DNA of 64,000 nucleotides from Beroe forskalii (lineage: Eukaryota > Ctenophora > Nuda > Beroida > Beroidae): contig WFMF01000298.1 in NCBI GenBank assembly GCA_011033025.1, positions 62,001-126,000 of the forward strand, read 5' to 3'. Of this stretch, positions 26,396-36,700 are shown piece after piece. How positions within the stretch are numbered: position 1 is the first letter of the stretch; the number at the start of each line of letters is the position of its first letter. Position numbers and translations under genes: made by a program. A model generated the notes under the pieces. That model saw nothing but the letters and a program-made list of their open reading frames with translations, had not been told where the DNA came from and made no database searches.

Positions 26396-26685
26396 TAGTC
26401 AAATTTGGCAAGCCTTCTTCACATTTACTCGGTCAATACCATTTTTGGCGAAAAAAATCGTGTTTTTTGTGTTTGAAATAGTCGAAATAAAAATCAATTT
26501 CCAGGACATTAGATTTGGTCGATATGAAACCTTTAGTGACTGGGAATGTGGCACGGATGGGCCTGGTCAACGTATGAGATTAAAATTTTTGAGAACCGAA
26601 AGCTTCATGAATTAGGAAATTCATGATTTTGAAGATTTGTGTGAAAAGGGGACGGACGGACGGACGGAGGGACATTTTCGCGACT

Positions 26686-26860
26686 GATATTATAAAGGAG
26701 CAATCCGGGCACTTTCCAGAAATTACAGTAGTTGTATTGCAAACCTCGACCTGATATACACATATCCTATTTCTCACCTTCCTAAACCACGATCTCTGCC
26801 AACCCTCTCATTTGCCTTTTTGTATTCACAAAAATGCCAATGGGGAGGGAAAAAATTACC
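26686..26860 (+). repeat. Dispersed repeat, copy 1 (paired with 38929-39145)
   Basis: It begins GATATTATAAAGGAGCA and contains CACGATCTCTGCCAACC followed by TTGCCTTTTTGTA and a G-rich end. The same blocks in the same order occur at 38931-39145. In both places the repeat follows the right end of a Tc1/mariner-type MITE. A (GGAC)n tract lies just before this copy, at about 26646-26670. Confidence 0.65.
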
Positions 26861-27477
26861 CTTCCTCGTGAATTATGAACATTTCTAACCCCATGTACTT
26901 CATAGCTGAGCTCAACATTTACTAAAATATGGTCGTTCTATGTTCATTTTGCTTGATTTAAATTTGGTTTGGAAACAATCTGGCATGCTTTAAAGTTACA
27001 CAACAGTGCAACTTTAAAGTTTTAAGTTTAATTCCTTCATGGTGCATCAAAAATTTTTAATTTAAAGAATATTTATCTATTCCATCTGAAAGACAACCCC
27101 CACCCGCTTATTTGTTAGTTGCACCTGTCTACAGGATTTTTCAAATTCCTCACCCCTCAACGCAATTATTCCCCTTCCCCCTTCCTTCATATTCATAGGG
27201 CACTACAGATAAGCTACCTAGCTGACCAAAACATGTTCAAGATCAATGAGTAAAATAGATCTTTTTGTTAAGATGTTCAATCCTCAGATTCACTATCAGA
27301 ATTAAGATTAAGAACAAAATAATAAAGTAGAAATATATTTATAAAAGCTTTGTATCATCTAGCGTCTACACCATCAATTCCTGTTATTACTTATTCTTTA
27401 CCAATAACCAGCCCGTACAGATGCACATTTGAATAATTGCTTGTTAGTGTAGCGCACAGGAAACATACGTCACCAAT

Positions 27478-27512
27478 TTCATATTCTAATCCATGATAAT
27501 GACGTCACTCTC
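27478..27512 (+). promoter_or_regulatory. CRE-type module, copy D
   Basis: TTCATATTCTAATCCATGAT then AATGACGTCACTCTCGACC. Confidence 0.55.
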
Positions 27513-27801
27513 GACCGACTATCAATGGTGCGCGTCCTTATCAAGTGGAAAGAATTACTGCTGGGTAAACAATGGAAACCAAAGAAACGATAATTTCCAC
27601 ATTACTGTTATATAAGTGTAGCAAGACTTCAGAGCTATATATAATGCAGAGCAGACTTGTACAACAACTGAAACACAGCTATTTTAGTTGTACCTAATGC
27701 TAGACAGTTGAAGCATATTCTCTCGCTGTTTTAATGAATTAGAACAAGCACAGAACTGGGTGTTGGTAATTGCAAGCCGTGCAGAGGATTTAATATAGGA
27801 T

Positions 27802-27968
27802 AATCAAACACCCTTAGGATACGTTTATATGAATTATCACACGAGCGAAGCGAGTGTGATAATTCGAATTATTGCTCGAGCCGAAGGCGAGTGCAATAAT
27901 TCCAATTATCACTCGAGCCGAAGGCGAGTGTGATAATTGATATAAACGTATCCTTAGGGTGTTTGATT
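27802..27968. mobile_element. Nested palindrome with GTGTGATAATT hairpins
   Basis: The outer arms AATCAAACACCCTTAGGATA... and ...TATCCTTAGGGTGTTTGATT match at 28 of 29 positions. Inside are three consecutive hairpins of the type ATTATCAC-ACGAGCGAAGCGAGT-GTGATAATT, whose stems can also cross-pair. Confidence 0.8.
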
Positions 27969-28344
27969 AATCTATTATATAACGTGAGAAACGGGCGGAT
28001 ATCTACACTGGTTTTTCCAATAAAAAAGCAAATTTAGAAGCTTTTAAATATAAAAATCCTTTGAGCTAGAGAGTATAGGGCCTGAAATTGAATTGGGAAA
28101 ATATCAAGATTGGCCAGGAATCTTAGATTAGATGGTGAAGAGTGGCTATGTATATTTAAATTTGCCTTCAAAGTATGAATAAAACGTAAATCCGGAATCT
28201 TTATAAACTTTGCTCATATCTTTTGATTCCAAGGTACTATAAAAGTGATTGTCGATTGAAATGTGTAGCAACATCAAAACGAAATTGAAAGATCATTTCC
28301 GTGTAAGTGTGTAGCGCCGTAACGGATGCACATTTATAGGCAAA

Positions 28345-28850
28345 TTGTAGTGAGGGTAAGTAGGTACACGGCTCATATAACGACTACCGGGTATACATAA
28401 ACTCATGCAACCAAAACAAGATAACAAAATAAATGTATACACTGCTACACTGATGTATCCTTATGGAGTGAGAGCAAGTGGTCTTACTGGCACGTGGGTG
28501 CGCGGCTCATATAATGACCAACAAGTATAGATAAACTCATGAAACCAAAACAAGATAACACAATATGTATACACTGGTGTATCGTAATGGAGTGAGAGCA
28601 AGTTGTCTTACTGGCACGTGGGTGCGCGGCACATATAATGACAAACAAGTATACATAAACTCATGAAACCAAAACAAGATAACATAATATGTATACACTG
28701 GTGTATTGATTTAGATCAAGTGGTCTTACTCCTTTACTGGCACGTGCGTGCGCGGCTCATATAATGACTAACGTGAACGGTGAATGCATAAACAAGATAA
28801 CATAAGATGTATACACTGGTGTATCGTAATGGAGTGAGAGAATTGACTAA
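28345..28850 (+). repeat. Minisatellite, about 125-134 bp unit, four copies
   Basis: Units begin at 28369, 28503, 28627 and 28753 with CGGCTCATATAATGAC, then ATAAACTCATGAAACC, AACAAGATAACA, TGTATACACTGGTGTATCG and GGCACGTGGGTGCG. Divergence is highest at the two ends. Confidence 0.88.
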
Positions 28851-28913
28851 AAGTCAGATTGAAATGATTTTACATAGTAAATAAATACGAATAACAAAAT
28901 TCTTAAGTTTTGA

Positions 28914-29017
28914 TTTTTGGGGTGTGATAATTTTTCAAAGGTGTGATAACTGTTCTTTGAGGGGTGTGATAACTGTACAGTTAACACACACCTGGAAAAA
29001 ATTATCACACCCCAAAA
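28914..29017. repeat. GGGGTGTGATAATT inverted repeat
   Basis: TTTTGGGGTGTGATAATTTT at the left and AAAATTATCACACCCCAAAA at the right are perfect complements. Two further GGTGTGATAACTGT copies lie between them, one paired with ACAGTTAACACACACC. It shares the GTGTGATAA word with the palindrome at 27.8 kb. Confidence 0.75.
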
Positions 29018-29969
29018 TTTCGAAAATTTTGAAATCTTATGAAAATTATTAATTGACCCCTAAACTCCATTTTTGAAGCCGTTATATAACAAAAATTATC
29101 AGAGCAAGAATTATATAACGATCGTTATATAATGAAGATATTACACCAGGGCTTTCAACAGGTCCAGATTTATATATAATTCTTGTAGCGTATAGTATTA
29201 TAATATTTATAGACTAATTAATCATACGGAAGAAATAAAACAAGATTTACAAAACATACAAATAATCTGATTTTTCCAGTTTACAGTGAGCCGTTCCTCA
29301 GAAAGGCTCGGAAGGAAGACAAATAATAATAACCTAGATTAACACACACATAAGCATATTATGTAAGTAGAACACACGGGCAGGCTATATAAGCCCAGAG
29401 AGCCTGGAAGTTTAATGGAAGTAGAAGTTTAGATTTAAACATTCGTTATATCATTGCCATGATGTTGCAGCACAAATGATATAACTTGTTGCAACCAGTT
29501 CGTATCTAGTCTGGCATCCAAGCGGTACTGTTCTCAGTCTTGAGCGAATCTTCGGGCAAAAAGTACCGGATATAGTGAACAAGAATCTTGACGCTTTTTG
29601 CCCAAAACCTTGAACACGACTAGAAAACAATACAACTGCCCTATTCTGTGCCTGAATAATGCGGGGTAATGAAATTAAAATGGGTGAATTCAAACGTCAG
29701 ATAACGTCAAACTCAAATCTATTTAAAACTGTGATTGAATATTGATTCTATCAACTTATTTGGGCATGAAAAATTAAATAACGCTTCTTTAAGCAGAAGC
29801 GTATAACTATAAGTGTATGAAAATCATGAATCACAGACTATGGGAATTTACCACTTCACACTTCAAATGATAGGAAGTACGATATTCTCTATCCATTTAA
29901 CCATTTATCTACGCGGACGGCTTATATTATGCCGCCTAACAACCTTCAAGCATAACGCATATCGAAATA

Positions 29970-30195
29970 TTATGGGGTGGGCGACATCTCATCTCACGAC
30001 ATTTCATCTCAGGACACTTCATCTTCCTGTCCTGACCCTAACCGTAACCCAAACCCTAACCTTAACCCTGTCCCTAACCCAAACCCTAACCCTAACACCA
30101 ACCCAGACCCTTACCGTTGCATAGAGCTGACATATTGCGAGATAAAGTGTTCTGAGATGAAGTGTCGTGAGATGAAATGTCCGTTCCCCATATTA
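29970..30195. mobile_element. Telomere-like tract inside an inverted-repeat element
   Basis: Degenerate CCCTAA repeats (about 30036-30115: CCCTAACC, CCAAACCCTAACC and variants) are flanked by inverted arms. The left arm (29970-30025) contains ATCTCACGACATTTCATCTC and the right arm (30141-30193) contains GAGATGAAGTGTCGTGAGAT. Outer ends TATGGGG and CCCCATA are inverted too. Confidence 0.75.
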
Positions 30196-30970
30196 TGCAA
30201 TAGAGACGGTTCAGTTTCAAAGAAGTGACTCCATAGATTGAGGAGTGAGTACAAATTACGGTATACAGATTCAGATGACAGGTCAGGGAATGACATTAGG
30301 TCACATGCCCTGCTGGTCTAATCAAAGAGCAAGGGTTTCAAGTTCATGATTGTCTCCTAGTTCTTGGAGGGTCAAATTGTAGAACACATCCCTCTACTAT
30401 ACAGAATAAACCCCCATAATGGAATAAGCTGCCTCAGCATCATATTATGGGGTAGCACGGTTTCCTGACAATGGCTAATGGTCAGGGGTGACGCGAACAA
30501 TGGCACCCAAGAGGAGGAGAATATTGTCATCTGTCGAGAGGTTGAGCAAATATAATGCCCGCAATTAATTCGAGAATTCTCAATTCGCTGAACCCCCATG
30601 ATGAGTACGATCTATGATAAAGTAATAACCCATTGGGGCATAAAGACAATGGTATGGCAAGGGTATGCCAAATGTCATAGTCACTACGAGGATCCAGCAT
30701 CACCCATTCGAGAGCTCCGTAATAAATGTACAAAAATTGGTTGATGATGATCACACTTTTGGAAATCAGTCGCAGAAATCGTCCATTCACGTCATGAGAA
30801 GGAAACCGAAGCTCATGATCACGCATGTAGTTATACCTATTTTTGTTGAATTCTATAAGAATCGAATGAATAACGTTTATAGCGTTATAATTATAAAACT
30901 TGATTTACCTCCAGCATCGTCTAAGCGTCAACAGAACTTCAGTGAAAGAGTTAAGTCTTCTTTACTCCAG

Positions 30971-32996
30971 CTACAACATCGTCTCATTGGTCTGATTCCC
31001 TTTAACTGGGGCAGCACCATGATGATGATCAGTTTGCACGTGCTGATCGGACTGATCATTAGAATCCAGGGTACTGGTCACGTGATTGCTGGACGGGGGA
31101 GGGGTGACAGGAGGAGGGGGCAGCATGCAGCACTGCTGCCTGGCAGCGAGGGGTTCATCCCCCCACAACCCCCTGCAGTTCACCGCATCGTTACTGTTCG
31201 TCAGGGTAACCTTAATCACCACATCGTTCAGAGAATCGTACTTCTGAGGGCCTCTAACGCACGAAGATCCGCTGCTGCCGCCGCAACACGAGTTTGCGAG
31301 TTTTACCACACTGTCGTGGATTGTCTTCCAGAGGTCCTGGATACCGTAGACGAGGGAGTAGAACAGGTAGACGAAGAGGAGGGCTGTCTTCTCCAGGAGC
31401 ACGAGCAGGACTATTCTACCTCCAGACCGGAACTTAGGGCTGCACATCGTGAAGATGATGGGGTTCATCGCACTGTTCCCTAGGATGATTAGATAGATAA
31501 CATAAAAATTATGACCGGAATCTCTCAGATATATCATGCAAGGTTTTCAATAAAGCCCTAAATGAAATGAGGATATTATGGAGGAACTAAATAATATAAT
31601 GGAGGAATTAGAAGAACTACATTATCTTGCTGGTAGCTTATAGACAATCTTCTAATCCAATAGTGCCAATACGCAGCAAAATTCTTATCTAAGTGAAACT
31701 GAGTGAAATCACCAAATTTACACTACACCCTCAAACCACCAATTTATATAGAGCTTCCTATACCTAGCAGTAGGAAATGGATGATAAGATACTCGATCAT
31801 CTTCAGCTTCGGTTGTCCGTTTTCTTTTCCAGGGTTCGCGATGATGTCAAAACCTGGAAAGCATAACATTTCATAATTATATGCCATATCAATTGGATAG
31901 TTTTACTTTTAGTGGAAGAATCAAAAACCCTGTTTGTCGTTTATGGAATGAGCAAAATATACAGCTATGAATATCATCGCAAAACACATGATACAGTGTG
32001 CCTGAAAGCTTTGCATTAACATCTTAACATGATGCTAAATATCCAGAGGCATTCTAAAATCCGGACCTTCAAAAATGATATGCAATAAACAACTATAAAT
32101 CGGCAAAATTAAATTATTTTCCTTACCAATAACTACATTGGGCATGAAACACAGCATGAATGCGATAGTAATTAGAATCATCGGTAAAACAATCTTCACG
32201 TTCTTTCTCTTTCTTTTCGGTATCTTCAAAATCTCCTGTCTGAAAATAGCTAGTTTTAATAATATTGAGAAGTAAAACGTAAGCTCAACAGAGATGGTGG
32301 TCAGTTGTATATTATTCTTAATTCATGATTTTAAATTCTGGAGATGATAATATCCAGGCACGGAGTTTTACAACAAGCAAAATTATTGAATTTTAACTAA
32401 CTTCAAATTTTAAGTTTGTTTAAACACATTGAAGTAAAATGAATGCTTAATAACATTGCCAATGAAGATAATGGCTGCTTTAATACAGGAAAATAATCCA
32501 AATCACGACTCCAAACGTAAATGAAGATATAAATGAATAATTGACTTTGATTAAGAAATTTGACACTTAAAATAGTTCAAAAACAATCATAAGTGGAAAC
32601 AGGCGGATAGTAGACTAAATAGTAGACTAAATTAAAATATAGAATTATAGCAGGTCAACTTGATCAGCACAAAAACACTGTACCCACATGTTAGATCCGA
32701 AAATGTCGGTATTAAGCTCCACCGGGGAACCGGGCTCGGTCGACTGCTGGTGGTTTAGCTGCTGAAAAAGAGCAAAGTGGTTAGGCTGTTGGTAAATGCA
32801 GCGGAGCTGGGGTCAAAAATAATGTCAGGGGTAACGGGGGATCCACAGTGAATTTCTAGGCAGAAAAAGAGAGAAAAGAAAGAAAAGGAATGAAGTATGA
32901 ACCTGTTGAGTGGTGGTGATGTCAGTGTTACCAGGGACACTCCTTGATCTCATCTGCTTGGGCACACCCCGCACCGGCCGCATTGTGTACTGTCGT
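30971..32996 (-). CDS. Second class A GPCR: exons for ICL3, TM6, TM7 and tail only
   Basis: Five exons join in phase: 32996-32903, 32761-32688, 32239-32127, 31853-31764, 31521-30971. The first two encode a hydrophilic segment likely to be cytoplasmic loop 3. The third has basic PKRKRKNVK followed by TM6, ITIAFMLCFMPNVV, which contains the C-x-x-P kink. The fourth gives ECL3 and the start of TM7. The last completes TM7 with GNSAMNPIIF, an NPxxY variant ending in Phe, then a tail of about 150 residues with a Cys-rich patch (SCCGGSSGSSC), Pro runs and a His cluster. Acceptors (CTCTTTTTCAG, CTATTTTCAG, TTTCCAG) and donors (GTAAGG, GTATAG) are mostly good; the donor after exon 2 (AT|GTGGGT) is weaker. 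The 32996 acceptor is phase 1, so an upstream TM5 exon is required, but none was found before the PPR gene ends near 33.7 kb. Confidence 0.8.
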
Positions 32997-33359
32997 CTGG
33001 AAGGGGTATTAACGGAATATAACGGGATTTTGAGGGTTAGAGATTTTTCTCAAATTCTGGGGTGAAACGGGATTTTACTGATTTCTGGACGGGATAAGGG
33101 ATTGTAGTTTTTTACTATTATGTGACTGAATTCCGGATGGAAACGGGATTTTTCTGGATTCTGGATGAGACAAAGCATTTCGTGACTTCAATTTTGAATA
33201 TTATAATTCCCAGCAGGGCCGAGCGTTTTCAAACAAGTAATTCTACGATCTATTATTTATCAGACTGCCAGAATCACCCAATAAATTTAGTTATAGTTTT
33301 AATAAAATGTGGTAGTTGCCTCTAAGTCTCTATTCAAACCCCCCATTTCTAGGGGGACG

Positions 33360-33615
33360 GCGACATTTTCAGTTTGTCATTTTTCTTGCATGTTTTGACA
33401 CATTCTCGGCGCTTATTGGCACTTTTTGTCGCGTTTCGACACTTTTTGTATTTGACACCATTCTGACATAGTCTGGCACAATTTGTCGCATTTTTGGACA
33501 GTTTTTGACTCGCTTTGTCGTGTTTTGACGCAATTTTGGGTACTCTTTTGACGTGTTTTGTCGCGTTTTGACCCTTTTTGTCGCATTTTGACGTTTTTTT
33601 GGCGCGTTTGACGTT
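33360..33615 (+). repeat. Degenerate TTTTTGTCGCGTTTTGAC repeat
   Basis: Many imperfect units alternating GTCGC and GACAC words with T runs, just beyond the last PPR exon. A second degenerate set (ACGGGATTTTTCTGG type) lies at 33011-33170. No reading frame is credible. Confidence 0.75.
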
Positions 33616-33705
33616 GATGTTTAATCTTTAATTGCAGGCTCTATATTACGTAAGCACGATCAGTAGGTATATATAATGCGACTTTAATGCGACTAATGCA
33701 TCATT

Positions 33706-36700
33706 TTAAAGGTGTGAAGGGCGTTCTTCACCTGCAACCACATCTGGAGCGATGTGGACGCCGTAAAACAAGTTGAGGAAGATTCCTGAAGAATAGTCAC
33801 TTATTCAGTATTGTTGGTCACCATTTCGTAAGAATGGGTATAAGATACTTATAATCGGGAATGATATTTCGATATACCGGGAATGAATTATTTGGACTTT
33901 GTAAACTCATAAAAACTCCACAGTTTCCTCTTCCGAAACTAAAAGCAATGTAACAAATCTCACCATCGTCAAGAGAAGCATCTGGGTTCGCAGCAATATC
34001 ACTCAGGATAACGTTTATCTTATTCCCCACCCCACTTTCGATGAACTCCTCAGCTTTCATTTCGTGTGTTATGCTGTGGTGGAGGGAGCTTTATCAGCAT
34101 GTGATTTATAATGTATAGTTTAATACACTGTCCAGTGATGTTTTAGAATTTAAAAGGTTGCGCTGTAAAGTATTACTCCCCTTGTTCGAGGACAATCATA
34201 CCAAATAAGTGCCAAATTTACAATTAAACTCTAGTACTCTCGTACAAGAACTGTGATGTGAGATTTACGGCCCGAGGTTATTATAATAGAATGAAGAAAG
34301 TAAGAGCTATATTATCAGAGGATGGGATACCAGCCCTATTTCTAACCTGTATATGAGATCTGATACAGTATCCTGACTGGGATACCAGCCCTATTTCTAA
34401 CCTGTATATGAGATCTGATACAGTATCCTGACTGGGATACCAGCCCTCTGATCTCATCTCCTGGTAATACCGCCAGGCTAGATCAGGCCGGTAGAACTTC
34501 ACAGCCGACTGGATGACGGAATCGTAGCTCCGTGCCGTGGTAACGGAATATAGTTTAGTTAGTTCCAGAGCACGTAGACACAGAGAAGTCTCCTCTTTCA
34601 TGATGCTGATGTGCTGGGAGTAAAGGCATGAGAGGTGTGAAGTAATATTAGGCGGTGCAAGAAGGGGTTAGATATAGAAGACAAAATCTAGAGTATCTGA
34701 TTTTATACCTGTAAGATGTGTAATGTGTATGTAGATGAATTAAGAATTTACAAATAGATAAAATTCAACATACAATGTAAATGACTACATGAGGCAAAAC
34801 CTTTTGAATGACAGTGATGAAGTGATTATGAAGGATCTATGAAGGATCCGTACATTACATCTAGTTAACACATTTCCAAGTACACAAAGCACAATTGCCC
34901 GAAAGCAGAAGTTTGTACAAACTAAAAAGTATACACTCTATGTACAATGTACAATGTACATAGTACAGTTCCGCGTGAAGTACATACATTACCTGCTCAG
35001 GCGAAACGGGAGGGGCGTAGTCCATCTTGTCATGAAGCATTTGACCGTATTTATCGCTAACCATCCTATCCTCCTCTGTTGGTGGTGGGACCCTCACCCC
35101 AAAAGGTTGCGACTTCCTGAGGGGGCGTATTGATACTATACATTTTTCCCAAAACCAAAAAGGATTTGGTTGTGATGGTCCGCGGCGGTTTTAAGGCGTT
35201 CTTTACTGTAAAACCCATGATATGAGAAAGAACGCGACGGTCAAAACTGCTGCAACGTCACAATACAGCATTCACGTAACTTTAATGCATCAAGAAAGTG
35301 CCGTTGCGGCAGTTTTAACCGTCGCGTTCTTTCTCATATCATGGGTTTTGGTAAAGAACGCCTTTAAACTGCCGCGGACCATCACAACCAAATTTTTGGT
35401 TTTGAAAAATATCACCCTTTTCTGTGCCCAGATATTTGAAATTTGGCGTCAAATCGCGCGTAAAATTCGCGTTACCTAGTATTACGGATGACGTCACAAT
35501 TACGTCATAAAAATTAGACAAGCTATCTGAGACCCATTCATTAACATAATTGGGACTATGACCATTAACATATCCAAAGATAAAGTTCTGGGGTGGTCCC
35601 GTTCTCTCTCCACTAGCTTCACAAATTTTGCCATTTTTGGGGAATTTTTTCGTGTCGAAGTGTTTCAAACAATCGCATATATCTCAATGATGCCGGGGAG
35701 CCCAGAACTTTTCGACCACATTTTTTTAAAAGTACATTTAATTTCCTTTCTACGCTAGGAGCATTTTTTCCTATCTCGATAGCTTCATACCGAAGAATTG
35801 CGTTGAAAAACGCCTATTTTTGGGGAGATCAACAATTGAAATTCCTAGTTTTGTGACGTCATTATGACGTCATTATCGTGACGTAAAATAGTTTTTAAGA
35901 TCACTATTCGCAAGTTCTATCTTTCTTCTTTCCAACGCTGGGTCGATGAGCTCTGTGTCTTTTATGGTTCCCGAGATATCGCCGTTTAAATAGGGTACAC
36001 TTCTTGCACTAAAGCGTCATCTCTCTATATGTATATACCTCTATATATCTGTATGTATATATATATATATATGTGTATATATATGGTCGTAACCCTATTT
36101 AACAAGAACACCCTCGATTTTGGCAATATTCAAGTTGTAATAACTCGGCCATTTTTAATCCAATCGATCTGAAATTTTGACAGTTGCACCTTTGACCTCT
36201 AAACATGCGATGTTCAAATTTTGGTGCAATTTCGGCAACGGGAACTTACTCAAATTTTAACGTGAAATATGGCCAATCCATGAAAACATATAGTTGGGGG
36301 CTGGCAAGCAAAGTTAACAAAACTCACTTCCGATGTCCGGAAGCTCGTTTACTGTTAGGATCGCCGTTCAATGCTCGCCCTCGGACCCTTCGGGTCCTCG
36401 GGCTCGCGCTCGGGCCTTCGGCCCTCGCACTGTTAGGTCCGCCGTCCAATGCTCGCCCTCGGGCCCTTCGGGCCCTCGGGCTCGCAAACCGCCGCGGGGG
36501 GCTTGCCAGCCCCCTGATTTTGCGTAGGTACTGAAGACACACTACCTATTCTAATTCATGAAAACAGTGAATGAATTCCTTCTAAACACCTTACATTTAT
36601 TTGTGCCTGCGAACTCCAGCTCTCTGGCCAGAAGAAATTATAAATTGAATTGAGAGGTTAGCTGATATTTTCTGTAGTTTTTGTATCATAAGTAGACAAC

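Noticed and set aside
30372..30826. Minus-strand frames with a YIYYGALEWVML-like stretch
   Set aside because: Protein-like at a glance but no splice sites, no start context and no family; it lies 3' of the GPCR stop codon and may be UTR.
30665..31483. A 272-codon plus-strand open frame
   Set aside because: It is antisense to the TM7 and tail exon of the second GPCR, whose NPxxY and splice phases are convincing.
36205..36542. Arg/Ala/Pro-rich open frames on both strands
   Set aside because: Products of the GC-rich TIR cassette; the frames follow its palindromes.
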